A stretch of DNA of 64,000 nucleotides from Urechis unicinctus (GCA_034190875.2 CM067358.1:42074723-42138722), one strand, 5' to 3'. Numbered from the stretch's first letter, positions 10,291 to 25,385 are shown. Made by a program: numbers and translations. Notes: generated by a model from the sequence alone, not told the origin.

Positions 10291-12659
10291 GCAGTGCTTT
10301 AAAACTACAAAGCGCACGAACCACCGCAATAAATTCCGACAGCTGATATCTGTACCAGTGCAAGTCTTTTAAAAATTGGACGTCTTTGAACTTTACATTG
10401 TGCCAGCAGGGCTGATTACCATCTTAATTGTCGTCTGCCGGCCGCTCTCAACTTCATCAATATATGCCAGTTGTTATATAAACTGTGCTATATGGTGATT
10501 ACCCTATGAGTTGCATGGTGTCACATGGATGTAGGTGTGTGCTTGTTCTGAAATATATCACACATAACGCGTTCATATTGCGTACATCTATTGTGCGACC
10601 CATATTTGCATAACAAATATATTTCTCGTGCTTCCATTTGTTGAGTGCCAGTAAGACTTAGCTCACGTAGTTAATTTGTATCGATTTCTGCTTACAGGCC
10701 TATATAACCGAATTCTTTTGAAAACTTCATCAATAATTATGCGTTTCAAGAGCTTCAATAATACCTGCAGTTATTGTAAGAGAAAAAAACCGTAAACATC
10801 TTACATCGCTTTTGTTGTGATCCAATAATGACGAGATACTACATCTTGCTTGGCTGACAGAATGTGTTGATGTCGATAGCTTGTATAATGTGTCTTGTAT
10901 AGGGACAAATTTCTGAGCTTTGAAATTCCTAAAATAGGTTGTGTTCGGCGCGGATTATTCAATTAATGACATTTGGTGGCGCCAAGGCTAATGAATGAAC
11001 CGTGTTGATTGGCATGTTGTGAACGAATGTGAATCCATTGCCAACAACCAGTTTTTAATCTGCAAAATAAAAACTCGAAATTTCCCTTCCTGATCTGCAG
11101 AGCATCCTTGCAAGGCCGGCTCTGACGGTTGTCACATGTAATTCACGAGCGAGCTAAATACCTGTTGATGCCGCTGATATAGCGAAAGCAGAGTGGAAAT
11201 CACTGCACTGCGTGCTAGAACAGTTATCCGTTCCGATACCCGTCGACATACCACGTTGGAATGTTCGGTGAATTTGAGAGCCGAAGAATAGGCCGCGATC
11301 TTTGATGACCTTTGACTTTTGCCAAGAGAGCTATTTGGATAGCGGTTCTATCCTCCATCTACTAGTTATCGACAGTAAAGAGCATATCAGCTTTTCGCGA
11401 CAATCCGACATAGACCCACAAACAATACACTATTTACAGTGTAGTCTTCATGACCACAATATGTTAGTTGGTAGAGGATCGTCTGGGTGACCGATACAAT
11501 TTCTATCTAACCCGGCTCTGACGACCTTTCACATTGTTACTTCATACAAACGTCAAAAGACGTCCTGGTGGACTACATACTGTCAAGAATATAGGACGAT
11601 ATATCATCATCAAAGTCTGTCTTCAAATTGAAGCTTTATATGCAAGTGTAAATAATCTCACGGATGACAGAAACAGAATGACAGAATCGTTTTCAACATT
11701 ATCGGCCTTTAACTTCACGGACATAGCCAAATGCAATCAGTACGTAAACAATATACCGCCATACTAATATATTTGTAGGTGTCTATTTAAGCTGTGAATT
11801 TATTGTATGATTTCCGACGAAAAAGTCTTGGGAAATAAACCGGTATGTGGGGAAACATGCCATTGCCGGCTTGCCTTTTGACCTGGAGCCACGTGCTTTT
11901 GTTTATATTTAAGCTCTCTCGAAACCAGGTGATGCGCTGATGGCGAGATTCACAACACAAACGTCCTAATCGGGTATCATGAATCGGGTGCCCTGACAAA
12001 TGACTTATAAAGCGATATATTATGCATCTCTTTGTTATGTCGCTGACCGTCAGGTGGGTTATGCGTTATAAATTTTTAATCTATAAAGCAGATTGCGTAC
12101 GGATTCTCAACAATGCATGGTCATGCCAGCTGATACTGCCTTCTTGTTCCAAACACTTGTAACGCAATATTCATAGCTGCTTGTTTTATATTATATTATA
12201 ATATAACTTTTCCAGTGTTGCGATGTACATGCAGTGACATTCTATTATTCGCACTATTCCGAAATGCTCAAAATGCTCCCCAAAACACTTGAAATTAAGA
12301 ATGTGTACGATCAACATACACATGTTTAACGGAATTAATGGTTAATGTTTGTCATAATATTGACACTATTGGTTGTAAATTGACGACAGTTTCAAAACAA
12401 TAACATATTCACTCTGTTTAAAAGGTAACGTTGCCTTCCTATTGCTGATTTTTTTTGCGTCTGAAACTCGTAATAAACATATTCATCAGCTATTGTTCCT
12501 GTATAACTGTGAGGTGTTCACTATACTATACAGATTGAACAAACTCCAAGTTACAAGGTTAACATTCTACCTTGATGTGAGTTTGCGGACAGCTGAGCTG
12601 ACAATCATTTCGCTGTTTAACCCAAATGCATTCCTATCCGAGTTGCTTCTAGTGGTGCA

Positions 12660-15000
12660 GCTACTCGTTTGGGCTTTTAACCATGAGGGAATTTTGATGA
12701 CTGTTTATGCAAGAGATCAACCTTAGCCGCTTAATTGATCCTCTCGTTTCTGCTGATTCTCTTACAGTCAATCCTCTAAAATGCTAAATCAGAGCATGAT
12801 ATATCTATCTGCGTATCGTAATTATCAAGAGGTTAACCATATGTTCTGATTGCATTTCCCTGCAGGTTACGGTATTCTAAACTGCAATAATTAGCTGTAC
12901 TAAACTGTAATATATGAGAAGATGGATAACTTCGTGTGGACACCAAGATCAATAATAGACTGTAAACAGAAGCTCCAACCAATAACCGGCTTCCCAAAAT
13001 CCGCATTAGTGTTCGATGTGATAACTTCCAAGAGCTACCACCCATGTAGGCTTGCCATCTGCCAGATCCATTGCAAGGGAATCTAACCTTTTACATCGGT
13101 TAATTAACTTTATGTTCGTGTCAAACAGTATCCCAGAATTTTAAGCATATATCAAAATATCGACCTACGCATTTATAAGAAGGATACAACTCTCCAATAA
13201 CTTGTTAATAAAATCTTTGATCGGTCTGGTGCCATATGGACCCATTGGTACCGTATTTTGCTTTGGGCCCGGCGCCTGAGGTAAACTATTATTAATATTA
13301 TGTTTATTATCATGGATCGTTTTTTCACTTTACGACACAGCCAAACAACGATTACCGACTGTCCACGCACGAGATCTGCTCTATCCGCTTACTTGATCCT
13401 CTCATTTCTGCTCATCTATTCATCCCTCTGTAAAGCATGGCCTAACCATAAAGTATTACTATTCCTATGATTGCATTCCCTTGCATGTTTAGATTTACTG
13501 AGCGGTAATACATGAGTAGATTAATAACTAACCCTGAGTATTTAATTTTGTTACTTGGAGTGGCAGCGAGAGCAATGCTTCACTGAAAACGAAACCATTA
13601 ATCAATAATCGGCTTACCCAAATCCTCATTAGTGCTCAATTTTGATATTTTTCAATTAGTGCTACCATCCATGTAGCCTTGGCATCTGCTTGCACCCTTC
13701 CACGTTAGTTCAGTAACTTTATCGATCGATTGCTCAAGACACAGTCCTGCCAATGAATTTTTGACGTGGCACTGACTCGTTCCCAGTTGGAGGCAGATTA
13801 AACGTGAATGTTCACTGTTGTCACTCGCTACTTACCGCGTGCTATGTGTGTTGATTTGGCAGAACGTGCAATGACCCCAAACCGACCATTTTGCCGAGAT
13901 ATAATTTTTACACTATCAACGTGGTTGATTCACACCTGGCCTCCAAATGTTCTATAACACACATCATATGGTAGTTCACACAAGTTATAAATATCAGCAC
14001 CTTGATGTGAGGATGACTTGGCATGGTATAATGCACGTGTATTGCGTGATATAATATACGTGTAATGTACTTATCTTTCTGAATGATACACATTATAGGT
14101 TCTATCAAAAGGGAATTGAGAGCTTGCGACTATGTTCGGCGTCAACTAATGCTAAGTACCTATTCACTACTTGCACGTAAGAGGAAGCGTCATTGCATAT
14201 TTTGTTGGCTATTTTTTGTTTGTATCTACTGCTGCTGTATAATAAGAAACATCCATCTTTCTCTATATTCAATTTTTGCTGGTGAAAAAAATAAATGTTT
14301 ACACAATAAGTTTTATCCATGTTTTTACTCTGGCAATGTAGCATGTAAATAGAAGAAAATGTGCATGATAGTCTGGTCATCAGTGAACAGTGATATTTGT
14401 CTACCACGTGGATACCCTATGCTTTTGATTACGGGGTAAAACAAGCCGTACATCAAACTAAATATGGTCAATAAATATTCGCATAATTGCCTGACGTCTT
14501 GATGTGACATCTCATTTCCAAAACAAAATAGCACATACAACTTACTGTCAGTTTCATAAGCTAAGACATGGTGAATATACACACATGCATCGTTCTTGTA
14601 TTATATTCATGCGCCTTGCATATTTATTACACAGACTATGTCTCTATTGAAACGATTGCAGATAATCTCATTAAGGGGTGAAACTCTCATAATGCAATAT
14701 TTTTTTAGTTCAAAGCTGCTTATTTTCTTCCCTGTCGATAATACATGGCAATATGCCCCTGTTTATTATATATGGAAGCCGCGCCATGCCAGTGTCATTA
14801 GTATTTCATCTGGCGCATGTCATAGCTTGTTATTAGCAGGATTATACATTGGATACACGGAATTATCTGCATGGATAGGCAATCCACTCATGTAGGTTTT
14901 ATGGCTATGCTGCTTTCGGGTAATATACCTGTCATTACTTCCCACCTAACAGAGGGGCGTGGGGGGGGGGGGGGGGGGGTGTATAAAAATTCTCCTGATA
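12660..15000 (+). repeat. Repeat block, copy 2 of 3, inside the left arm
   Basis: Direct copy of 4620-6960 and mirror of about 58,780-61,200. Its first part is internally duplicated: 12,726-13,090 and 13,381-13,700 both carry gatcctctc plus ttctgct, then an aataaccggctt/aataatcggctt tract and a tgccatctg/ggcatctg tract. The mirror copy shows both subunits (60,440-60,640 and 60,760-61,140), so the internal tandem predates the inversion-duplication. Confidence 0.65.
14961..14979 (+). repeat. Homopolymer run of 19 G
   Basis: An uninterrupted G run just after gaggggcgt. The corresponding positions in the other two copies of the block (about 6820 and 58,850) have only short G stretches, so the run expanded in this copy. 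It could form a G-quadruplex or be inflated by sequencing. Confidence 0.8.
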
Positions 15001-17617
15001 TATTCTCATTATCCGACAACCTGTATGCGCCACTAGCGCTGTCTGGGGAATGGACAGCTGATCGTCGAGCTGAAGCTGGTGTAAATGGCTGAAGAAAAAG
15101 CGGAACACATTTCGGGTCAAAGACACAGGTCAACACGTAACCACGTGTAAATGTAGCTGGATTCCGAAATACATTGAAAACCAGGACTGGTTGTACCGAT
15201 CTCCAGCGCTGATATTTGATTGCGCAAAATCTGAATCTTCATGATACTGTTGCATGGGTAAATTTGATGTCCGGTTTGATTTTTCCTGGACTACTCAATA
15301 AATATTTATGAGGTGGAAATTGCGTTTATGTATGATTCCCATGAATAGATTTTACCCCTTAAAAATTCTTGTTGTACCCCTCCTTAGTTTAGAAAGATGG
15401 TATTATTTCTGTAAAATCCTAGCCACTGCTCAATATACCATACATGCTTTAGGACTATTCTGCTTTCATTATGAATTACAATATAAATATGATTTATTTT
15501 GTTTCAGGCACTAAAACTAACAGTACTTGTCCTCTAAATAGCGGGGAAAAAGACCATCCTACAAATGTTTGCTGATTATCCATTCACCGGTAAAATACAA
15601 TATATTTCTGTTTTTTATTATTGCCATTGTGTTTGTCAGCTTCCTTCATGTACCGCAGTGTTTATAATGAGTTACCACAGAGAATCAAGTGAGTTATTAC
15701 ATCGAATGGCGGCTTAGTTCTCCGTTGCTGTGAAACGAAGCATGCGCACATCTCATATAGTCTACCATTAAGAATAATATTGCGGAATGAGAGAAATAAG
15801 CTTATTAGGCTATGGGCAATACAAGACGTTAACACACGCTGGGGAATGGCAAGCTTGCACATTATTGGCCGTCTCCTGCACGCCTCTCAGTGAAGATAAG
15901 TTAGTTAGGGCAGCACTGATTGCTTTTATTAAAGACGCTACACCGGACGCAACCTACATGTGGTATTGTCAAAGCATCCCAAGCTTGTATTTTGCATTTT
16001 TTTTTGGACTGCCCAGACGAATCTTCAAGGCATTTGGTTTATTTTTAGTATGTACTAATGACAACGGCTTATCCAATGCATTAATGATTCATACTGAACG
16101 TAAACATCATGAATGACTGTCAGCCAACCAAGGTTCTAGGTTTCCCAAACGTGAATTATTGAAAGACATCAATCCTCGAAGGAGCATTAAATTGTCATTT
16201 CTGACTATTAACGGGCGAGATAATGCTGCTGTCTCATTAAGTGATGTCATCATGAATGTATAATTTAAGCGATCCCTGATGTCGTCAAAAGAGCCATACA
16301 ATGTAATATCATGGCCACATGTTCCATTTGTTTAAATCAATGGTGGTCCTTCCGCCTTATATACGTGTAATACATGGTATGACTTCTACACAGCAATGTG
16401 ACAATGTGATATATCTACAAATGAGTCAATTTCATATAATGTTATTGCTTGGAGGCTAGAGGCACCATATTGACAATGAAGTAAACATCCAAACAGTATA
16501 CATTTTGATGTGTTGTACAATCGCGCAACTATTTTGTAAGATTGGCTTCTTATTTGTTCTAGGTACGCCAGTGAAAAGTGCATTGGGCGAGAAGCGTTGG
16601 AAGAGTACATCTGAGGAATGGAAAATATACCGCTTATGTGCCATGGTGGCATATCATTTGTCTGAACCCTATATTGCTGGGCAAAACGAAACGAAAGACC
16701 ACTACATATTATGTGCATTACTTATGGTGTTTGTGTAACAAATTATGCACTAGAATATGTTTTCTTGGGTTAAACATTGTTTTACAATTAATAGAGAGCT
16801 CACGTTTAAATCCGAGCGTGCACAGAAAATTGTGAATTAAGTGCAGTGTGGATTTAAGTAAAGTGAAGAATATAGGGAATCACGGCATTCAAATGATTAG
16901 CAAATTCGCAATAATTGTGCGGGATGAGAGTTGTTTTAAAGCCAGTCCGAAAGTAACGAATAAGGTCACTTATTTGTCTTCAAGCAACGGCGGCTCTTAA
17001 CATTCTTTGTCATTCTTGCATATGCAAAGTGCAACTAGCGCCATTTGTTTGTAAGTCATAGGATGGTGCAACCATTACGCCCTGTGTGTAACTTACGACA
17101 TTTGTTATGGATTCGTGGATGAGACCGCACCCTTATTGATGGGACATCTACAACTAGGGATAGTTACAATATTAGCAACTTGCTGCAATTGACATTAATA
17201 ATGTTACGCTAATGCGTCGTAAACTATATATAATTGCATTAGAAGCCACATAAAAGACTGAACTAACGACAGAGGCTAGATATGATCCTTACCATTAACC
17301 GTAACAGCAGATGCTGCGCGTTACCACGCAATTAATCTCTGCCCCGGGCACATAAGCCCAATGAATTTGACCTGCTCTTGACAAAAGGGCGCAGTGTCGG
17401 TTTTATATGTAAATATAGGCAACGGAGACGCAATGTTTCAGCAATGCACTTCGGGAAAAGAAGTAAAGTTTTGTGGCTGGTTTGATCAGACCCAAGTCGT
17501 CATTATAGGCTTAAAATTGACAAATGACAAGATCACGAAGCTTCGTCGATGCCATTGTTGACTACTTGATTTTTTAGGTAACTAATTGTTGGAATTACAA
17601 CGCGCCGCCTTGCCCAA

Positions 17618-18244
<627 letters not shown>

Positions 18245-19030
18245 CTGTGCTATACTGAAGGTTTCCGTCAGCTGCTTTAAAGAGGATGCTGGCTTAGACA
18301 TTGATTCGTTCATTTCCTATTAGTAATCTAATATCGTTTACCCCTTCATTTGAGGGTTTTGAGATATTACTGTGCAACCGGCTGCTGTCATACTTAATTC
18401 ACCGCCCACATACAGCTGCAGATTGAAATATCGATAGAATATAAAAAAAACGTACACCAGCACTGCATCTATACTGTCAAAGTAATCTAAAATGATGGAT
18501 GAAATGTTTGAGATTTTCTTCATTCGCCGCATTTTGTAGCATAGACAATTTCCGAGCACGAATGCAAGAAGCTGTAAAGTTGCCAAAATTATCATAAACA
18601 AAGTCGACGGCGTTTCGGCAAACATACTAAAATTGCCCCCTGGCAAGATTAATTTCGGATTGATATCTCATGCGCGTAGTCCAGTTGTAGACTTACGTCA
18701 CGTTTAATGCTTTAATAAAAACCCCAACAATTGTTCTCGTGTAAATACATAGAATTATTGAGACCTCTCACCGCTTTGATAACATCATTCGGTAGACCTG
18801 TCATTTCTGATCGCGAATATACAGCTAGTTTCTCGTCACAGTAAATTCAACTCAAATTCGATATACCATATATACCTCTACATTTTGCAGCCCAGTGGTC
18901 CGTGCAATCAATTCAATCTGGTAGTTGGCAATCCACAGCGCTGCGCTCTATTGGCAGATTGAATAGAACTAATTACCTCAATGATCAAGTGACAACCTAA
19001 CTTATAAATGATTTGCATAAAGGCATAGTC

Positions 19031-20310
19031 CGACAAAGTGTTGGGGCAGAGGGTTTGCATTATGCAGCATTTGACAAAACAAAACATTCCACAGTCGCTG
19101 ACAACTGATCAAACATAGTATATCCTGAAACTGTGCATCATGGATTTAAAGGAAATATGCATGTGTACTTTGGCCAAAACAAATATATAGTTGACAAAAA
19201 CTAGCGGTTCTACCAATTAAGATGATGATTTAAAGTAGTCAAAATGTGTGGGAGTTATTTAACCAAAACTACAATATGGTGTATTGGTTCCGCTGATTCC
19301 GTGAATTTACTTGCGGCGTTAGTTGGTAGATGTTGGACCGTCAAAAATGACAAGACAAACCTGAACGGGTTAGTAAGTGCTATGTAAAGGAATTTCGAGA
19401 TTGTCTGCCACTCTGTTGGATTGGCAATTTGTCAGATAGTTACGTTGCGAAAAAAAGACTAGAATAAAAGATGTTGCGTCAGCAGCAAAATGTCGGGTGG
19501 TTATTAATGTGCGCACTAGAATCGTCATGCACAGTGTAAATGATAACCAGGCTAATGACATACGCTTCTGTTTTATGATGTTGTACTACCAGCGCCTCTA
19601 CTAGATATATAATATACACAGTGAACCATGTCACAATCCATGCCAAAAAAAACCAATCCAGTAGGTGAATTGAAAGCTTCCAGCTGTAAACTGACATTGT
19701 AGGTGAAGACGGGTGGTTGTAACTATGTCACATAAATTTATCTCGTTACCAGGTTGAACGATCTACATACAGCCAATCAAGTTCCCAAATTGTCAACAGC
19801 GAATAATTATCATATGTGCAATGCATACATACGTTTTATTCCCCCATTTCAAAAGCTTCATTAGCCGAAGCAACGGCACTTGCTATGTCCACCTTACAAT
19901 GTTAGCGACGTAGAATTTACACGACAAACAGCTTGCATTTGCATTATAATGGCCTTTGTTAGCGGGAAGGATTATGGAAAAGGTAATATCCAAATTGTAA
20001 AAACAATGTGTGCAAGCAATGCAGAAGAATTTGTAAGAGAATCAAATACCTTTTACTACAACACTTTATTACAATGGGTTCCATCCCCATAATTTAAGCT
20101 AGCCTAGCAAGCGGCTTAGCAATCCTTCCTAGGAAACTAAAGGTTTTTTGAGACTTTTAGTCGCTGCGCGGCGTTGCAGTCGCTGTTGTTGTTGTCGAAA
20201 ACTACCCTCGCGTACTCGTTGGTCTCATTGTTGTAAATTGTGGTTATGGATTCAAAGAAAGCTCGGTTATGATGCTGTTATGTTTGACCCATCCTTTCTT
20301 GTCTTGCTAA
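19031..20310. other. Spacer DNA inside the inverted repeat, nothing recognised
   Basis: Mirror similarity to the right arm stops near 19,025, where the right arm instead runs into the LINE fragment ending near 54,825. The open frames at 19,370-19,697 and 19,880-20,092 show no domain. Confidence 0.4.
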
Positions 20311-20319
20311 AGGTGCCTG

Positions 20320-20430
20320 GCCAATCCCGTTACTGGGAATTTGTTGATTATAGCTGTCGAGCTCTGGCTGCGGAGCGGTGACAGTGAGGTTTTTGTTCGA
20401 ATCTCTTGTGGGTGTCGGCGCATCACATTC
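20320..20430 (+). mobile_element. Possible tRNA-derived SINE head
   Basis: gttcgaatctc (20,395-20,405) is a near-perfect RNA polymerase III B box, and about 45 bases upstream tagctgtcgagctctgg could be a degenerate A box. The spacing fits a tRNA-related promoter. No A-tail or target-site duplication was seen, so this stays tentative. Confidence 0.3.
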
Positions 20431-21480
20431 GCTGTGAAACTAGGAATAATTATGTGCCTCAACTTTCATTTTATGATATAGGGTGCAACATGGTGGGCCG
20501 CAACTTACAAATTAGCTTGTGAGTGTTGCGCTAAACATAATGTAACCTTAGCGAAATTATACACAGCAGTAGTTAGTCAGTTATTGGGTGCGCGGAACGA
20601 CTTATAGCCACCACCATAAGGTTCATGGTTTAAGGGAGTAGCCGTTTATCGATGAGCAAATACGACTAAATGAAAGAGGTATTGTACTGTATATCATTTG
20701 TATATCAGTCTAATAATTATATTGACAGTTGATCTTTTCCTCGGTAATATTCGCCACAAAATGATCCCCAACATTATTCAGTTGCTGCGTTAGAACTCGA
20801 AATTTGAAAGAGAATTATCCGTGATAAATTGATGTCACTTCATGGCACGGAACGTTTTGTGAAAGTCATTAGTTCCTATAAGGTGTAGATAGTGGCTCCA
20901 TCTACTATGTTTGTTAAAATAATGTATTGCTTTAGGACAACAAAATTCTTGTATAAGGATAATGGTGTTTGCTATGCATGATTATCAACGCGGAACTTGC
21001 CGATACTTTGTATATGGTGCAGAAAAATGCAGTTTCTGTGAATGATTTTGAAACTTCAGTACTTAATACGGGCAACAATATCCACCTGTTGGAGCCTGCC
21101 TGTCGAATGCGTCGACATATCTATTTAAGAGAATCTCAAACAGCGAATTGCTCAGGCGTACACCACCTGTGCGTTCACACTCACTCCAAAGCTGCACTTA
21201 ATAATGTATTTCTTGTTCTGCTGATGAAACAGCCGGGAATGTTCATGGAGCTGCCGTTAACTGCAGCATACTGCGTCATTGAGTTAAACTTCGCTGGCAG
21301 TAACATTTGAAGCAACATACCACCGCTCTTTTCTAGCCACTCATACAATTATAAACACAAAACTTCCCTCACAGAATTGAAAATAATGTGTTGCAAGCTA
21401 TCTTTGAAATTGAAATGTTAATTGCTATTGGATGAAGGTAACGTGGTAATGGAATAGTTGTAAAAGTATAAGCCGTACTC
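20431..21480. other. Intergenic, includes partner of the 9.35-kb repeat
   Basis: Contains the weak direct partner (about 21,155-21,290) of 9350-9480. Otherwise AT-rich with no recognised feature. The 113-codon frame at 20,969-21,310 shows no domain. Confidence 0.4.
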
Positions 21481-21514
21481 AAGATAGTAAGTCAATGATG
21501 AGTTAAATTTAAAT

Positions 21515-21770
21515 ATTCTGCGGGGGAAATCAGTTTTAACGGCAGGAGTTAGCGCATTATAAAAGAGCTATGAATTGCATGGATATTTAGAAAGATTATG
21601 CTAAAGACCCATCGAAATATATATTACTATCGGATGTCAATTATGCCATATGATAGAGAGAAGGATGTAACCTCAACATCAACTTTGTACACTATAAATG
21701 AGATTTGTACTCAATCATTAAATGCACCTCTATTTTCCACGTTGTATTTTTTGTACCGCATTATGGGTTT
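21515..21770 (+). repeat. Well-conserved direct repeat, partner at 52,925-53,175
   Basis: The two copies share long near-identical runs, for example around gacccatcgaaatatatatt, ccatatgatagagagaagg and atcaactttgtacactataa. Identity is about 88 percent over 160 bases, higher than most other pairs in the window. Both copies are on the plus strand although they lie in opposite halves of the large inverted structure, so one has been inverted or inserted separately. Both overlap open frames, but these end at different places. Confidence 0.75.
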
Positions 21771-22269
21771 TAAACTTTTACCTCGTGAGTGCAAAAAAAC
21801 AATTGCTATTGGATTAAAAATCTGCAAAAGAGCTGTGCTGCATATGGAAAACATTAGAATAAAAACATATGTGGCGGACATAATGCGAAGAATACCAAGC
21901 AAATCATAAACCTGCAATGCCACAACCAGTAGGTTATCTCTGTTAATTAGTGCAGAGAAACACAAGAAGCTCATCGGGTTCTTCACGTACTTGAATCAGG
22001 TTATCTATCGTCTTCGTTTTTTGCTTAATTTCAGCCTTGAAACTGTCGAAGTTCAACTCAGTACTTGATATCTTGTCGATTGGTGTAATTGTTGCTTGAT
22101 TTTCCTGAGTGAAATCCTATATAACACACTAGTGTTGGTGTGTCGTTAAACGCTCTACTTACTTAACCTTACCTGAATGAAATCCCTTACGTGATCAATA
22201 TCTGTTCCCTTGGCGACAAGGTATATAAATATGTCGCACCATAAAAGGTTCCGACTTACCTCATGTAGT

Positions 22270-22505
22270 GACTGTAATTGTCAGTCGACTTGCAAGACGC
22301 CTCCTTGTTTTCTTCCTCTCGGAGTTTAAATACCGTAATCCTACATCGTCATGGCTAGTTTGATCCTTAGCGGCTGATGTGCTGTCACTGCTTTTCTTCT
22401 GTCTAGTCTTGGGCTGCAATAACACTCGCTGGGATTTCAAAGGGTGATGTCGCTGCGGCCGCCGCATAGCTTCGTGAATAACAAACATGATTATTCTCCA
22501 TCCTT
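22270..22505 (-). mobile_element. Fragment of a non-LTR retrotransposon, inverted to 53.5-54.8 kb
   Basis: The minus strand reads RSYAAAAATSP, the same Ala-rich motif found at about 54,120 on the plus strand, followed by the shared attgcagcccaa tract and a Ser/Lys-rich stretch. Only this short linker segment of the element is present. Frame is broken within it, and nothing upstream or downstream matches the longer copy. Confidence 0.6.
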
Positions 22506-22559
22506 TGTACTTCATAGTGTTAAGTCTCAATTGCAGTTATTAACCTTTTGCATACACTA

Positions 22560-23160
22560 ATGGGGATGCACTTTGGGATGCGGCCATATGTTAGTGCGTC
22601 GGACGGAAACATGGGAAGATGTTTCGCTTAATCGAGCTTCGTGATTCCAGGGACAATATCTGTGATTACTTTGTCGATATCATGCGTCGATAAAAAGCAG
22701 GCACAACCTGTTTATCGCCCACACTTGGTGGTAAATGGCCAAAGCCGCCAAATCTAATCTGAATTAACAACAACATCATGGCCGACTCTCCACAATAGTT
22801 TCTTTTGCTTTCACCTCCTACACCCAGGAGTAACACTAACGGTTTGGGTTACCAATGCTTTCAACAGGGGGAGTTGTTCACGGAATTGGCCACGTACGCC
22901 AGAACTTGTTCGACGACAACCTTCTAGAACAACTCGTTCCCGTCCTGCATGGCCCTATGTAGGTCTTTGTCATGCAATATGCGGGAAACAACTGATGGTA
23001 AGCATAACAAAATTGATGAATACGCAGCAGTGTTTTAGGATACGTGCAGCAGATTAGAGCCTGCAACCAGTCCTGTTATACCCCTTTTATAAACAAGTTC
23101 GCGTTAAGATGCTTTCGGGATCTGCATTGCAAATTATGGTAGTGAATGCACGTATGAGAT
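22560..23160. other. Intergenic, nothing recognised
   Basis: No repeat partner or domain seen. Confidence 0.4.
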
Positions 23161-23169
23161 AGCGATTGC

Positions 23170-23640
23170 AAGCATTATGAAGAATGTGTCTTTTGGTCAT
23201 TAACGTTCATTACAGCCACATATGAAATTGTCTAGGATAACATGTTGCAGGTCTTAAAATTGCCGTGTGAGCAAATTTTAGCGAATTTATGTGCTTTCAG
23301 CTTCAACGAAAGACCGCCAAACTTTGAAGAATGAACTCTTGGCATAGCTTTCGACCCTGGGTTGGTCATCGTTGGATGGCCTCATAACGCATACATAACA
23401 ATGTACCCGGCATTGTTGCTCATTATAAAGCATCTATGCGAATACGATTATATTTACCATCGGCGATCATCTATTGTGAAAACAGCGCTACGCGGCAAGA
23501 ATTTTATTATATACTAACTATCTGGCACACACTCTTGGTCACAGAACACGTTATGGATGTTATATTCCTTTCGCTGCAAACCCCATGGGGAAGAATCTTG
23601 TTATGTGAACATCCGGCTCGATACGTAATTAGTCAGACTA
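23170..23640 (+). repeat. Left member of a second inverted repeat (partner 41,430-42,000)
   Basis: Mirror matches in order: gtgtcttttggtcat (23,187) with atgactcaaagacatat (41,978), the tract ctttcagcttcaacg (23,294) with 41,868-41,885, the tract atttaccatc...gatcatctattgtgaaaac (23,451-23,484) with 41,698-41,732, and ccccatggggaagaat (23,580) with 41,514-41,532. The implied centre is near 32.6 kb, about 4.4 kb off the centre of the giant repeat. Confidence 0.75.
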
Positions 23641-24119
23641 TATTGCATACCGACACCGTCACACTAACATGTCTATATGACGGTTACATTAATTGTTACA
23701 TCGTGCCATGTAGGGAACTATTCATTTGCAATATCAATGATCGTCGATTTACCCGCACAGTTCTCGCATCATCGAATGATTGATTTTGACTACATTTGGC
23801 AATACTGTAAATTCAACAATGCGTGGTGAATATCATAGCTAAGTGAACCCACTGCTCATCGTGCTAAATTGCTAACTGCGTTTTATGCCTTGAACGTCTT
23901 TCAAAACTTGCTGCACTGGGCAAAAAAAAGGCTGAAGCAGACACCCGAGACACAGCATGCTGACCAGCCTGATAGGCTAATAAAAGCCATTATAAAAATC
24001 CTGTTTCTCATCAAGGGATAAACGCGAAACTACAGTCTGTCCATTGTAGCACTTGCATATAGGCGATATCCTCACACTGCAAATAGCGTAATAGTCATTC
24101 CTTTAGATAAAGTTTGTCC

Positions 24120-24260
24120 CGTCATTACACGGTATGACATCTCTCCAGCTTGCTAGTGTCATCAATAAACAGCGGACAGCAAATATCAGCAGTATCTGGC
24201 ATGGAGGGGGAACGATATATTGGACATGGTGACATCGTGTACTGCAGTGCATATTGCGTG
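24120..24260 (+). repeat. Single-copy relative of the 37.0-kb tandem unit
   Basis: Reads gacatctctcc, then ctagtgtcatcaat, tctggcatgg and ggacatggtgacat, in the same order as each of the two units at 36,993-37,195. Same strand. It probably shows the state before the local tandem duplication. Confidence 0.6.
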
Positions 24261-24449
24261 GGTCTATGATCATGTAATGAGTTGCATGATGACGCATGGC
24301 TGCTGATGCTGTTGGAATGCAACAGTGCGTGTTTGTTCCTACACTTCCTACAAATGAGAAATAAATCGGCAACTTGACAAAAAGTTAATGAATTGAAACT
24401 GACATGTTGTGTTCCTATTGCATGCATCTACTTTCACAATGCCTTTAAA

Positions 24450-25380
24450 ACACACACTTAACGACTAACGCTATTAAATATCTATTTTTGCTCCCTATTT
24501 GATCTTGAGTGTAATTAAGATTCATTGTGATTAAGATGGTCTTACACAACTATATCGGATTAGATGATCAGTGCGATAGGCGTCCTGTCAATGGTTAACC
24601 AGGATTTACTAAAGTACCACGAAACTAAAGCAGTGCGTATAGAACCAATCGCTTTGCTATATGTGATCGCAAATTAATTTAGCGAAATGGGCCTGTGTAC
24701 CGATACAGTTACTTCGTACCCATCAACTGCAGTGTCTATTTATCAAATGCTGTCACCAAGTTTAGCGTCGTATTTGTTTATCATGCATATTAACAAGTAA
24801 CATAATAGTTTGTGCTTTTGTAGGTGTGACTTAGGGCAGAGTGGAGCACCAGACAAGGCCATGCAACCAAAAAGACGCATTATTCTTTTTAAATATATGG
24901 ATGCTTAGCAATTATTCATAATTGTCTATGTAATCATCGTAGACTTACACATTAGTTCATTTTCTAATCATTATTTGATGTCACAAGTAAGCCTTGCATA
25001 AGAGAAGAGGGGTAATAGCACTATTTCAGCACTAACAAAATTTGATGCAAGCCAGCTGGATTAATAACGTCGAGGAATTCGCCATCAAGTTTCATGGCTG
25101 AGTCCAAGACGAAGGTTATCTCAGTACTGATATTAATAATTAAATGACACTATATCACATCTCAAACAAAGGCTGGTTTCCGCCAGGCGAACCTCATTCA
25201 TGATGCTTAAAATCATTCCAAGAATGTAGGGAAAGAAAAACATAGGGACAGATTTGCTTTAAATATATGCTTGGCAAATGGATAATTAATAGACAAATAC
25301 CAGACTGTGTACAATCCATGAAAATCAATAGAATGTATATGATTATTGGTTTGTTAGTATTAGGGTGTTGCAGGTATAGT
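24450..25380. other. Intergenic, nothing recognised
   Basis: AT-rich, no domain or repeat partner seen. Confidence 0.4.
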
Positions 25381-25385
25381 CGTTA

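Noticed and set aside
11302-11490. A frame here and its mirror at 62,585-62,983 share peptides such as DIDPQTIHYLQC and DLDPLTIHYLQC, suggesting a conserved protein
   Set aside because: The differences between copies fall evenly on all three codon positions and the left copy is frameshifted, as expected for neutrally diverging DNA of the inverted repeat.
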